From Kocuria tytonis (GTDB taxonomy: Bacteria; Actinomycetota; Actinomycetes; Actinomycetales; Micrococcaceae), in NCBI RefSeq assembly GCF_003226895.2, contig NZ_PNJG02000002.1, positions 248,001 through 312,000 on the forward strand: a DNA stretch of 64,000 nt, written 5' to 3'. The notes under the pieces were generated by a model, which saw nothing but the letters and a program-made list of their open reading frames with translations, was not told the DNA's origin and searched no databases. Of the stretch, positions 52,938 through 62,193 are shown piece after piece (position 1 is the stretch's first letter; every line of letters begins with the position of its first letter). The translations under genes and the position numbers were made by a program.

Positions 52938-53083
52938 CGTGCCTGGCCGCCAGCGGGCAGTGATCGGGGCCATCGGGTCGGCTGCCCGGCGGGCAGGGGC
53001 CGGAACCCTCGGGGCGGCTGCCCGGCGGGCAGGGGCCGGAACCCTCGGGGCGGCTGCTCAGCGGACAGGAACCGGGGCCCTCG
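52938..53083. repeat. 36-bp minisatellite
   Basis: Two identical units of 36 bases (52979-53014 and 53015-53050), each beginning CGGCTGCCCGGCGGGCAGGG, are flanked by degraded units at about 52938-52978 and 53051-53083. The array lies between the ABC-class ATPase and the MFS gene. Confidence 0.8.
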
Positions 53084-53113
53084 CGCCGTCGGGCCACGCA
53101 CACGCCCGCCGGT

Positions 53114-54415
53114 TCAGGTCCCCCGGCGGCCCGACGCCTGCACCTGCCCCAGCACCACCGCCGCGCCGAAGCACAGCACGTAGGCGGCGGCCACGCCGCT
53201 CCACCCGGCGGTGAACGCGCCCGTGAGGTCCACCAGCTGGCCCACCACCACCGGGCCCAGCGCGAACCCCAGGTACATCCCGGTGGCCACCAGCCCGGAG
53301 GCCACACCGATCCGCTCCCGGGGCACCACGGCCACGATGCCCGAGTTGATCACCACGTTCGCCGCCAGCGGCAGCGCCGCGTGGAACGCGACCCCCAGCC
53401 ACATGAGCCAGTGCTGCTGCGTGGTCTCCGCGAGCACCAGCAGCATGAGCCCCGCGATCCCGCCCAGGCTCATCACCTGGATCAGCGGCGCGGGCCTGCC
53501 CAGCCGCCCGGTGACACGGCCCCACCCGATCCGGCTCACGATCCCGATCACGCCCATCACCCCGAGCAGCAGCCCCGCCACGGTGATCGTGTACCCCATG
53601 GCGTGCACCGCGAACAGGGACGCGTACACGTTCACGCCCTGGGTGCCCACGGCATTGAGGAACGAGGTGATCGTGAACAGCCACACGGCCGCGGGCAGCC
53701 TGGTCTTCTCCGCCGGCGACGCCGCGGCGCCCTTTCCGGCCGATGCTCCCGCCGCCTCGGGGCGAACCCCGCCCGTGACCCCGGACGGGGCCGTGCGGGG
53801 CGGCGTCGTCGCGTCCCGGGCCTGCGCGCGGCGGCGCAGCCGCGTGATGACCAGCCACCCCACCAGCAGGGCGGGGACGCACAGTGCGGCGCCGAAGACC
53901 GCGGCCCCGCGCCAGCCGGACGCCGCGCCCACCACCGGGAACGTGAGCCCGGCGACCAGCAGACCCACCTGCACCCCGGACTGCTTCCACCCCATCCAGG
54001 CGGAGCGCTGGGCCAGCGGCACGCTCTGCGCCACGATCCGGTTGGTCACCGGGTTGGAGAAGGACTGCGCGAGACCCGCGATCAGCGCGGCGACCACCAG
54101 CGCGGTGTAGGACTGCCACGCGGCGCTGAGCAGGAACGCCGCCACGGTGCCGCCGAAGATCAGCACGAGCTGCACGCGGGTGTCCATGCGGTCCGCGAGC
54201 ACCCCGAGCAGCGGCGCGGCCAGGCCCGCCATCACGAACACCGCCGTGATGATGAACCCGTACTGGCCCTCCGTGATCCCGTAGCTCGCCACGATCGTGG
54301 CGCTCAGCGCCCCCACCCCGTAGTTGAACACCGGGCCCGCCGCCATCGCGGCCATGAGGACCACCAGCAGGATGCCGGGGGCCCTGCGCGGGGACGCGGT
54401 CGTGGAGTGGGTCAT
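53114..54415 (-). CDS. Major facilitator superfamily transporter
   Basis: A 433-residue membrane protein with 12 segments. The loop-2/3 motif is LLGVLADRMDTRVQLVLIFGG and the second half repeats with GIVSRIGWGRVTGRLGRPAPL. A Ser/Ala/Gly-rich middle loop carries one motif copy. Substrate is not evident; carboxylate or drug transport is common. TAGGGT at 54424-54429 (minus) lies close to the ATG. Confidence 0.85.
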   Translation of the reverse strand: MTHSTTASPRRAPGILLVVLMAAMAAGPVFNYGVGALSATIVASYGITEGQYGFIITAVFVMAGLAAPLLGVLADRMDTRVQLVLIFGGTVAAFLLSAAWQSYTALVVAALIAGLAQSFSNPVTNRIVAQSVPLAQRSAWMGWKQSGVQVGLLVAGLTFPVVGAASGWRGAAVFGAALCVPALLVGWLVITRLRRRAQARDATTPPRTAPSGVTGGVRPEAAGASAGKGAAASPAEKTRLPAAVWLFTITSFLNAVGTQGVNVYASLFAVHAMGYTITVAGLLLGVMGVIGIVSRIGWGRVTGRLGRPAPLIQVMSLGGIAGLMLLVLAETTQQHWLMWLGVAFHAALPLAANVVINSGIVAVVPRERIGVASGLVATGMYLGFALGPVVVGQLVDLTGAFTAGWSGVAAAYVLCFGAAVVLGQVQASGRRGT

Positions 54416-54661
54416 AGCGGCTCACCCTAGCGGCGCGCCTGCCCCGCCACCCCTCGGAGACGTCCCACGACACTGCACCGGCGGCGCCTCCCACACCCCG
54501 ACGGGTCCGGCCGGGGGGAGCGCCGCGGCGGTTCTTGACACCGCCCCGCCGTCGCCGCGGCACGCCCGTGGTGATGCCGCCGCGCCGTTACTGGGTGCCC
54601 GCGCGGACGACTCACGTAGGCTCGTGGCAGCGAACACGCACCACCACGGAAGGCGGCCGTC

Positions 54662-55753
54662 ATGAGCGACTCACTGGATCCAGACCTCGCACGGGCACTG
54701 CAGCAACCCGCACGATCGGTGCGCGCGGACCCCGCACTGGTGGATGCCGTGCGCGCCGCCGGCGCCCCCGCGCAGTCCCGCCTGCTCGCCCTGACGTCGG
54801 ACGCGGACACCCCGGAGGACCGCTACGCCGCGGCGGCCGTGCTCGCCGCCGCGTTCCACGACCGCGGCCCCCTGGACCAGGCCGCACGCGGGTACGGAAG
54901 CACCCCGCCGCTCGAGCTCTTGGCACTGGCCGATGTTCCCGCACTGCGTCCCGTGCTGCGGGGTGCCCTGTCCTCCCCGATCCGCACCGGGCTGCTCGAG
55001 TGGGCCACCACGGCGGACCCTTCGCGGCCGCCCCTCGAGCTCGCCATCGCCGCGCGGGACCTCGGGGTTTCCGACGCCGCCGTCCTGCGCTCCGTGGCCG
55101 ACCGAGCAGACCGGGTGGCCCAGCAGGGCGCCGCGCGCGACCAGCAGAGCCCGCTGACGCGCTTCGCGCAGGTGCTGCGCCAGGCGGCGGACGCGGGGAC
55201 GGGCGACGCGGCGTCGTCGTCCGCCGGTGCCTCCCGGCCCTCACCGCAGGAACCCGTGGGAACGGACGGGTTCGCGGTCACGACCACCGGCATCCCCGCG
55301 TCCGAGATGCTGAGCGAGGACGAACAGCGCGAGACCCGCCCCCCCGGCCAGACGTTCCCGGGAGACGGTGTGCCCGTGCGGGACTCGATCGCCGGCCCCC
55401 GCCCGGAGGCCCCGGAGGGCGAGCGGCGCGGCAGGGACAAGATCTTCGACGCGGACCGCTTCTGGCCCATGGGTCCCCGGCGGACCGACGGCCCGGCCGC
55501 ACCCCGCGGGGACCACGACGACGCCGCCCGCCCCGGTGGTGCGCCGCGCGCCCCCGAGCAGGACGGCCCGCCCGCGGCCCCGCGCGAGCCCTCCACCACG
55601 GAGCTGTACTACGGGGTGGGCAGCGACCGGTACTCGGACCGGGACCCGAACAGCGAGGAGACCCGGTCCGAGGAACGCAGCGTGGCCAAGACGTGGGGCG
55701 TGGTGTTCGCGGTGATCGTGCTGATCATCGTGGTCCTGGTGCTGCTGCTGTAG
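54662..55753 (+). CDS. Tail-anchored protein of unknown function
   Basis: A 363-residue protein. About 180 helical residues, Ala/Leu/Asp-rich, are followed by a disordered Pro/Gly/Arg/Asp region with two copies of the GACGACGCCG-type motif. A single hydrophobic helix (WGVVFAVIVLIIVVLVLLL) ends the chain, so the soluble part faces the cytoplasm. GGAAGG precedes the ATG. Family not recognised. Confidence 0.65.
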   Translation: MSDSLDPDLARALQQPARSVRADPALVDAVRAAGAPAQSRLLALTSDADTPEDRYAAAAVLAAAFHDRGPLDQAARGYGSTPPLELLALADVPALRPVLRGALSSPIRTGLLEWATTADPSRPPLELAIAARDLGVSDAAVLRSVADRADRVAQQGAARDQQSPLTRFAQVLRQAADAGTGDAASSSAGASRPSPQEPVGTDGFAVTTTGIPASEMLSEDEQRETRPPGQTFPGDGVPVRDSIAGPRPEAPEGERRGRDKIFDADRFWPMGPRRTDGPAAPRGDHDDAARPGGAPRAPEQDGPPAAPREPSTTELYYGVGSDRYSDRDPNSEETRSEERSVAKTWGVVFAVIVLIIVVLVLLL

Positions 55754-55783
55754 GAGCCCGTGCCAGACCGAGGCCCGGGGAAC

Positions 55784-56005
55784 TCACCGTTTGTCGGAAG
55801 AGTTCTTGCCCCCGCGGAATGCGGCTCCCGCACCCAGCGCCGCACCCACGGCGGTCCATGTCGGCAGCCATCCGACGGTGAAGTCGATGTCCTCCACGCC
55901 TCCCGACGGCGTCCGTTTGGACAGGGTGATGTTGAACTCGGCCCGCAGCCAGTACAGCAGGGCTCCGAGCAGCGCGAAGCCGATGATCAAGAGTGCTTTC
56001 CTCAT
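55784..56005 (-). CDS. Small membrane protein of unknown function
   Basis: A 73-residue protein with a hydrophobic N-terminal helix (KALLIIGFALLGALLYWL) and a second weaker one (WTAVGAALGAGAAF), then a basic tail. The loop is DIDFTVGWLP. It converges on the tail-anchored gene. Not recognised. Confidence 0.6.
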   Translation of the reverse strand: MRKALLIIGFALLGALLYWLRAEFNITLSKRTPSGGVEDIDFTVGWLPTWTAVGAALGAGAAFRGGKNSSDKR

Positions 56006-56073
56006 CTGCGCACCCTCTCACACCCGCACCGGCCACCGGCCTGACCCCCGGCTTTCACGTGGGACTCGCCGGG

Positions 56074-56079
56074 TAGTGT
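56074..56079 (+). promoter_or_regulatory. -10 box for leaderless uvrA paralogue
   Basis: TAGTGT is at exactly -12 to -7 from the GTG at 56086. Confidence 0.55.
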
Positions 56080-56085
56080 GGCGGC

Positions 56086-58749
56086 GTGAGTATCGAGCAG
56101 ACGGACAGCGGTTCCTGGCACGAGGGCGTCATCGTCAGGGGTGCCCGGCAGAACAACCTCAAGGACGTGTCCCTGGACCTGCCCCGGGACGCCATCGTGG
56201 TGTTCACGGGGGTGTCCGGATCGGGGAAGTCGTCCCTCGCGTTCGGCACGCTGTTCGCGGAGTCGCAGCGGCGCTACCTGGAGTCCGTGGCGCCGTACGC
56301 GCGGCGGCTCATCGACCAGGCGGGCGTCCCGGACGTGGACGTGATCGAGGGGCTGCCGCCTGCCGTCGCCCTCCAGCAGCAGCGCGGCGGGGGCGGAGCG
56401 CGCTCGGACGTGGCCACCGTGACCACGCTGTCGAGCCTGGTCCGGATGCTGTACTCGCGCGCCGGGTGGTACCCCCCGGGGCAGGGGATGCTCTACGCGG
56501 AGGACTTCTCCGCGAACACCGTGCAGGGCGCCTGCCCCACCTGCCACGGCATCGGGCAGGTGTACGAGGTCACCGAGGACTCCATGGTCCCGGACCCGTC
56601 CCTGACCATCCGCGAGCGCGCCGTCGCCTCCTGGCCCGTGGCGTGGGCGGGACAGAACCAGAGGGACATCCTCGTGTCCCTGGGCTACGACGTGGACACC
56701 CCCTGGAAGGACCTCCCGCAGAAGGACCGCGACTGGATCCTCTACACCGAAGAGCGCCCCACGGTGGGCGTGTACCGCGGGCTCAGCCCCAACCAGACGC
56801 GCAAGGCCCAGCAAGAGGGTGTGGAGCCCACCTACCAGGGCACGTTCATCGGGGCGCGGCGCTACGTGCTGGACACCTTCGCGAACGCCAAGAGCCCCAG
56901 CACCAAGAAGCGCGCGGCCCAGTACCTCACCAGCGAGCTGTGCCCGGAGTGCCACGGCAAGAAGATCAAGAAGGAGGCCCTGTCGGTCACGTTCGAGGGC
57001 CTGGACATCGCCGCGTTCTCGCACCTCCCACTCGCGCGCCTCGCGGAGATTGCACGCGCCGTGGCCGCGGACGGCTGGACCCCGAGCGAGGCCGGTCACC
57101 TGCCGGACCACGTGCTGGACACCGAGTCCCGCGCGGCCTCCACCGCCTCGCGGGTGGCGCAGGGAGGGGCCTCGCACGACGCCGCCCCGGACGTCCGGCG
57201 CACCCCGAACCTCTCGGTGGAGAAGCGTGCCGCCGCCCAGCGCCTGGCCGCGGACCTCGTGGCGCGGCTGGAGCCCATGATCGACCTGGGCCTGGGCTAC
57301 CTCTCCCTGGACCGCACCACACCCACGCTCTCCGGGGGTGAGCGGCAGCGGCTGCGGCTGGCCACGCAGCTGTCCTCGCAGCTCTTCGGGGTGGTCTACG
57401 TCCTCGACGAGCCCTCCGCGGGCCTGCACCCCCGGGACCTGGACGCGCTCATCGGGATCCTGCACGGGCTCAAGGATCGCGGCAACAGTCTGTTCATCGT
57501 GGAGCACTCCCTGACCGTGATCCACGAGGCGGACTGGCTCGTGGACATTGGCCCGGACGCCGGCGAGCGCGGCGGGCGGGTGCTCTACAGCGGTAAGCCG
57601 AACGGTCTCGCGGACGTTCCCGAGTCCGCGACACGCCGCTACCTCTTCGCTGAGCATGCGCCGTCGGCCGAGGCGCGAGAGCCCCGCACGCCGCAGGGGT
57701 GGCTGCAGCTCGAAGGCGTCACGCGCAACAACCTGCGCGGCCTGGGCGTGAGCCTCCCCGCGGGGTGCCTCACCGCCGTCACCGGCATCTCCGGCTCGGG
57801 CAAGTCCAGCCTGGTCAGTCAGGCGCTGCCGGTGCTGGTGCGCGAGCGGCTGGGCCACGGCGGCCAGGAGGACACGGAGATCACCGGGGACCCGGAGGCG
57901 GATCTGTTGACCGCCGACGACGCCGCGGACGAGGTGCGCGGGCACGTCGTCTCCCTGCCGGGGAGCGTGCGGCGCGTCGTCGTGATCGACCAGAAGCCCA
58001 TCGGGCGCACCCCGCGCTCCAACGTGGCCACCTACACCGGGCTGTTCGACGCCGTCCGCAAGCTCTACGCGGCAACCGACGAGGCGAAACGGCGCGGCTA
58101 CAAGGCCGGGCGGTTCTCGTTCAACGTGGCCGGCGGTCGCTGCCCCACGTGCGAGGGCGAGGGCAGCGTGATGGTGGAGCTGCTGTTCCTGCCGAGCATC
58201 TACGCACCCTGCCCGGACTGCCACGGCACCCGCTACAAGGCCGAGACCCTGGAGGTGCTGTGGCGGGAGCGCTCCGTGGCGGATGTGCTGGCCATGAGCG
58301 TGGACGAGGCGCACACGTTCTTCGAGGGCGAGGACGCCGTCCACCACACCCTGGGCGTGCTGCAGGACGTGGGACTCGGCTACCTCCGGCTGGGCCAGCC
58401 CGCCACGGAGCTCTCCGGCGGTGAGGCGCAGCGGGTCAAGCTCGCCTCCGAGCTGCAGCGGGCCTCGCGCGGGGACACCCTCTACGTGCTGGACGAGCCC
58501 ACCGCCGGGCTGCATCCCTCGGACAGCGACCGGCTCATGAACCATCTGCAGGGCCTGGCGGACGCCGGCAACACCGTGGTCATGGCCGAGTTGGACATGC
58601 GCGTGGTTGCCCAGGCGGACCACGTGGTGGACATGGGCCCCGGTGCGGGAGCCGACGGCGGCCATGTGGTCGCGGCGGGCACGCCGCACGACGTCGCCGC
58701 GCACGCGGACAGCGCCACGGCACCGTACCTGAAGGCCGTCATGGCCTGA
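56086..58749 (+). CDS. UvrA paralogue (UvrA2-type ABC ATPase)
   Basis: An 887-residue protein with two ABC modules like UvrA. Walker A sites are GVSGSGKSSLAFGTLFAESQRRYLE and GISGSGKSSLVSQALP, signatures are LSGGERQRLRLATQL and LSGGEAQRVKLASEL, and Walker B sites are VYVLDEPSAGLHP and YVLDEPTAGLHP. Zinc modules are CPTCHG...CPECHG and CPTCEGEG...CPDCHG. It is shorter than typical UvrA and the region after the first Walker A lacks a clear UvrB-binding domain, so it looks like the UvrA2 class. Such proteins can protect from DNA-binding drugs. The start is GTG. Confidence 0.85.
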   Translation: MSIEQTDSGSWHEGVIVRGARQNNLKDVSLDLPRDAIVVFTGVSGSGKSSLAFGTLFAESQRRYLESVAPYARRLIDQAGVPDVDVIEGLPPAVALQQQRGGGGARSDVATVTTLSSLVRMLYSRAGWYPPGQGMLYAEDFSANTVQGACPTCHGIGQVYEVTEDSMVPDPSLTIRERAVASWPVAWAGQNQRDILVSLGYDVDTPWKDLPQKDRDWILYTEERPTVGVYRGLSPNQTRKAQQEGVEPTYQGTFIGARRYVLDTFANAKSPSTKKRAAQYLTSELCPECHGKKIKKEALSVTFEGLDIAAFSHLPLARLAEIARAVAADGWTPSEAGHLPDHVLDTESRAASTASRVAQGGASHDAAPDVRRTPNLSVEKRAAAQRLAADLVARLEPMIDLGLGYLSLDRTTPTLSGGERQRLRLATQLSSQLFGVVYVLDEPSAGLHPRDLDALIGILHGLKDRGNSLFIVEHSLTVIHEADWLVDIGPDAGERGGRVLYSGKPNGLADVPESATRRYLFAEHAPSAEAREPRTPQGWLQLEGVTRNNLRGLGVSLPAGCLTAVTGISGSGKSSLVSQALPVLVRERLGHGGQEDTEITGDPEADLLTADDAADEVRGHVVSLPGSVRRVVVIDQKPIGRTPRSNVATYTGLFDAVRKLYAATDEAKRRGYKAGRFSFNVAGGRCPTCEGEGSVMVELLFLPSIYAPCPDCHGTRYKAETLEVLWRERSVADVLAMSVDEAHTFFEGEDAVHHTLGVLQDVGLGYLRLGQPATELSGGEAQRVKLASELQRASRGDTLYVLDEPTAGLHPSDSDRLMNHLQGLADAGNTVVMAELDMRVVAQADHVVDMGPGAGADGGHVVAAGTPHDVAAHADSATAPYLKAVMA

Positions 58750-58768
58750 CGGAGACCTTCTCAAGCAG

Positions 58769-58809
58769 CGACGAGCCCCACCGTGAGTGCCGTACGGTGG
58801 GGCTCGTCG
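58769..58809. terminator. Bidirectional terminator between uvrA2 and fdhA
   Basis: A perfect 16-bp stem starting CGACGAGCCCCACCGT (58769-58784) with its complement at 58794-58809 and a 9-base loop lies between convergent genes. Confidence 0.85.
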
Positions 58810-58862
58810 TCGTCCGCGGTTCCTCCGTCTGTCCGGACTCGGTCCGGTCAGACGGTGGCTGC

Positions 58863-60056
58863 TCAGGCCTTGATCATGCCGTGCGGGTCGATGATGAGCT
58901 TGTCATCCGAGCCGGCATCGAAGGCCGCGTAGGCCTCAGGCACCTCGTCGAGGCTGATGACCTTGGTGTTGAGCATCTTGCTCAGGTACGGCATGCGGTC
59001 CCAGAGGATCGACATCATGAGCTCACGGTTGTAGTGCATGATGGGCGCCTGGCCAGCAGAGATGCGCGGGGACTTGATCCATGCCTTGCCGAAGTCGATG
59101 GGGTACGTACCCTCCTGCTCCGCCTTCGAGGACGCCAGCGGATCCGGGCCGTAGACGCCGATGATACCCGTGGCACCGCCCGCGCGGGTGGCGTCCAGGA
59201 CCTGGTTCACGGCGTACGCGGGATCCATGTTCTCCGCCTCGGAGCCGATGCCGTGGGCCTCGGTGCCCACGTAGTCCACCGCGCAGTCGACCATGGGCTC
59301 GCCCAGGATCGCCTCGATCTGCTCGGTCAGCGGGACGTCTTCGGAGAGGTCGATGGTCTCGCAGCCGTTCTGCCGCACGAGATCCAGCCGCTCCTTGCTG
59401 TAGTCGCCCACAATGATGCAGGACGCCCCGAGCAGCCGTGCCGCGGCGGCCCCGCAACGGCCCACGGGCCCGGCGCCCGCGATGTAGACCGTAGAACCGG
59501 GCTTGGCGCCCGCCTCCATGAGGCCGTGGAATGCGGTGGGCAGGATGTCGGAGAGCAGAGCGAGGTCCCGGATCTTCTCCATGGCCTGGTCCCGGTCCGG
59601 GAAGCGCAGCAGCTGGAAGTCCGCGTACGGCACGAACATGTACTCAGACTGTCCGCCGTCCCAGTTGCCCAGGTTGAACCCGTACGCGGCGCACGCGGTG
59701 TCCGGGTTGGTGGTCTCGCACACTTCGGTGCGTCCGGCACGACAGTTACGGCAACGGCCGCACGCCACGTTGAACGGCACGGAGACGAGGTCTCCCTCGC
59801 TCAAGAACTCGACGTCCGAGCCTACTTCCACGACCTCCCCGGTCATCTCGTGGCCCATGCGCATGCCCTCAGGCACGGGGAACGAGCCGCGGTAGATGTG
59901 CAGGTCGCTACCGCAAATGTTCGTGGCCACGATCCTGAGGATGACGCCGTGCGGGGCCTTCTTCCCGTTCGGCATGACGAGCTTTGGGTACTCCACCGTG
60001 TCCACCTGCATGTTGCCGGTGCCGTGGAAGACTACTGCGCGATTGCCGTCTGCCAT
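58863..60056 (-). CDS. fdhA: Zinc-dependent formaldehyde dehydrogenase, glutathione-independent
   Basis: A 397-residue medium-chain dehydrogenase. The catalytic zinc ligands are in NICGSDLHIYRG and GHEMTGE, and the structural zinc site is CGRCRNCRAGRTEVC. The NAD-binding motif is GAGPVGRCGAAAARLLG. The length and PTAFHGLMEAG segment fit the formaldehyde-dismutase/glutathione-independent class, which oxidises formaldehyde with a tightly bound NAD. AAGGAG supports the ATG at 60056. Confidence 0.88.
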   Translation of the reverse strand: MADGNRAVVFHGTGNMQVDTVEYPKLVMPNGKKAPHGVILRIVATNICGSDLHIYRGSFPVPEGMRMGHEMTGEVVEVGSDVEFLSEGDLVSVPFNVACGRCRNCRAGRTEVCETTNPDTACAAYGFNLGNWDGGQSEYMFVPYADFQLLRFPDRDQAMEKIRDLALLSDILPTAFHGLMEAGAKPGSTVYIAGAGPVGRCGAAAARLLGASCIIVGDYSKERLDLVRQNGCETIDLSEDVPLTEQIEAILGEPMVDCAVDYVGTEAHGIGSEAENMDPAYAVNQVLDATRAGGATGIIGVYGPDPLASSKAEQEGTYPIDFGKAWIKSPRISAGQAPIMHYNRELMMSILWDRMPYLSKMLNTKVISLDEVPEAYAAFDAGSDDKLIIDPHGMIKA

Positions 60057-60271
60057 CTTCACCACTCCTTCGGACCCGCCGCACGCGGGGCGCGGGGCCA
60101 TGGGGACGGTGCCGTCGGTTGGCGGCACCGTGGCCCATCCTTGCCGATGTCCTGGGGAAATGCCAGAAATTTCCCTGAACTGGGCCTTGCTGAGAAACGT
60201 TCTCCGTTGCGCTGTGAACCGTTCTCATCTCCTCCGGCGGCACTCGCGACAGGCCCGGTTGCCGCTGCGGG

Positions 60272-60277
60272 CACAAT
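60272..60277 (+). promoter_or_regulatory. -10-like box of the broken acetyltransferase
   Basis: CACAAT occupies -12 to -7 from ATG 60284, the same leaderless geometry seen elsewhere. Confidence 0.35.
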
Positions 60278-60283
60278 GACCGC

Positions 60284-60660
60284 ATGAGCCTCCAGCTGCG
60301 CCCCGAGCACCCCAACGACGCCGCGGCCGTCCACGCGCTAGCCGCCCGCGCCTTCGAGTCCGCCCCGTGGCCGTGGACCCGGCCCGGCAGGGCGAGGGCA
60401 TCGGCTCACGGCTCATGACCGCCCTGGTCCAGCGCGCCGCCGAGGCCGGGCAGGCGGTCCTGGTGCTGCTGGGCGACCCGGAATTCTACTCACGCTTCGA
60501 GTTCGTCCCGGCCTCCCGGATCGGCATCACCGGGGAGCCCAAGTGGGGCGAGTTCTTCCAGGCCGCGCCGCTGGGGGACGGCGGCGTCGTCGACCCGGGC
60601 GAGTACCGCGGCCCGCGCGGCTGCTACGAGTACGCCGAACCGTTCGCACGTCTCGGCTGA
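60284..60660 (+). pseudogene. GNAT acetyltransferase (YhbS-like) with internal deletion
   Basis: The start reads MSLQLRPEHPNDAAAVHALAARAFE, the usual N-terminus of the family. Then the frame changes and the text continues in another frame as VAVDPARQGEGIGSRLMTALVQRA (the acetyl-CoA motif) and LVLLGDPEFYSRFEFVPA to the end. About 50-60 residues between these parts are missing, with a frame change near 60350-60367. This is best explained by a deletion. No intact product is expected. Confidence 0.75.
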
Positions 60661-60837
60661 GTCGGGCTCCGCCCGGTGTGACCTGCGACACCGTAGGGTG
60701 GATCCCGGAAGGGACGTCGGGGCGTGGCAGCACCCCGGCACGGGGGTCCTGCCACGGCTGCCGCGTGCGGGGGCGCGCCGGGGGTGACCGTTCGACGTCG
60801 TCCACCGGGGTCCCGCGCCGGACGGGGGAACACCGAG

Positions 60838-62151
60838 ATGACCGAGCCCGAGAAGCAGCGCGGCCACGCCGCCCACCGAGCCGAGCGTCGAGGCCCGAGC
60901 AGGGCCCTGCTGTGGATCGCCCTCGCCGTGCTGGCGATCATCGGCTCCACCGTGTTCGCGCTCTCCCGCCTGGCCCCGGACGACGACGCCGCCCCCGGCG
61001 GTTCCGAGGCGAGCGGCCCCGCCGGTGCCGCGAGCGTGGGAGGCGAGGAGCCCGTCGTCGTGGGCCCGTCGAAGACCACGGCGGGAACGTGGGCCGCAGT
61101 GCTGCAGGACCCCGCCGTGGAGCTGGGCGCCCCGGGCGAGGACACCGGGACCCGCGAGCTGATCTCCCGTGCGCTGGGCGAGGCGCGGGACGGTCAGGCG
61201 GAGCGCGCGGCCACCGAGCAGGCCATGAAGCGGCGCGCCCGCACGGAGGGGGACGCCGCCCCCGTGCAGGACGCGGCGCGGCGCCTGCAGCAGGTCGCCG
61301 AGGACCCCGCACCGAGCACTGCGCCCGCGGCGGACCCGAGCGCCCCCGCGTATGCCGCGGGGGCGCAGCACCCCGCAGCCACCGTGGTCACGCGCGGCGA
61401 GTGGGAGGACTACCGCTCCCGGCACGCGGACACGACGCTCGTGGCCAGCACCCCGGGCAACCGCCCCGCCTCCGAGGCACCCACCGCGGACGACGCCGCC
61501 CTGACGCGGGCCCTCGGGCAGTGGCAGCACCTCGCGGAGCCGTTCCACGCGCTCGTGGCCATCGACGTCTCCGGGTCCATGGGCACGAAGGCCCTGCCGG
61601 ACGGCTCCACGCGCATGGACCTCACCAAGGCGGCGGCCACCACTGCCGTGGGGCTGTTCCCCGAGCACGACGCCCTCGGGCTGTGGACGTTCGAGCGGCA
61701 CCTGGACGGGGACAAGGACTACCGCAGCGTGACCCCGGTGCGCGAGCTCTCCGCTTCCGTGGACGGCGGCACCCAGCGGGACCAGCTCTCCCAGGACGTC
61801 CAGTCCCTGACGTTCTCCCCGGACGGCTACACAGGCCTGTACGACACCACCCTGGCCGCCTACCGCCAGGTGCTCCACGACGACGCCCCCGGTCACCTGC
61901 GCACGGTCATCGTGCTCTCCGACGGCATGAACCACGACCCCGACTCGATTGCGCTGGACGAGCTGCTCTCCATGCTGAAGGCCGAGCAGGACGCCGAGAA
62001 CCCGGTGCGGATCATCACCGTGGGGGTCTCGAAAGACGCGGACGCCACGGTGCTGCGGCAGATCGCGGAGGCCACCGGCGGCTCGTCCCACGTGGCGCGC
62101 ACGCCGCAGGACATCCAGAAGGTGTTCGTGGACGCGCTGACGGGGGCCTGA
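60838..62151 (+). CDS. Membrane-anchored von Willebrand factor A domain protein
   Basis: A 437-residue protein. One N-terminal membrane helix (ALLWIALAVLAIIGSTVFAL, about 24-43) is followed by an Asp/Ala/Gly-rich linker with a motif copy. The vWA domain has the MIDAS motif DVSGSMG and further metal-site residues in SDGMN and TGLYDT. The domain should lie outside the cell and may bind a partner protein. A weak ribosome-binding site (GGGGGA) precedes the ATG at 60838. Target unknown. Confidence 0.78.
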   Translation: MTEPEKQRGHAAHRAERRGPSRALLWIALAVLAIIGSTVFALSRLAPDDDAAPGGSEASGPAGAASVGGEEPVVVGPSKTTAGTWAAVLQDPAVELGAPGEDTGTRELISRALGEARDGQAERAATEQAMKRRARTEGDAAPVQDAARRLQQVAEDPAPSTAPAADPSAPAYAAGAQHPAATVVTRGEWEDYRSRHADTTLVASTPGNRPASEAPTADDAALTRALGQWQHLAEPFHALVAIDVSGSMGTKALPDGSTRMDLTKAAATTAVGLFPEHDALGLWTFERHLDGDKDYRSVTPVRELSASVDGGTQRDQLSQDVQSLTFSPDGYTGLYDTTLAAYRQVLHDDAPGHLRTVIVLSDGMNHDPDSIALDELLSMLKAEQDAENPVRIITVGVSKDADATVLRQIAEATGGSSHVARTPQDIQKVFVDALTGA

Positions 62152-62193
62152 GGGGCGCCCGTCGCAGACGCGGGCGCGGTCTCGGGCGGCGAC

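Noticed and set aside
56002-58764. A 920-codon frame opposite the UvrA paralogue
   Set aside because: It is a shadow of the uvrA2 gene, has no motifs and ends close to the same bounds.
144-61498. Reading the dispersed 10-mer as a Chi or KOPS signal
   Set aside because: Copies are nearly balanced between strands with no visible polarity, unlike Chi or KOPS.
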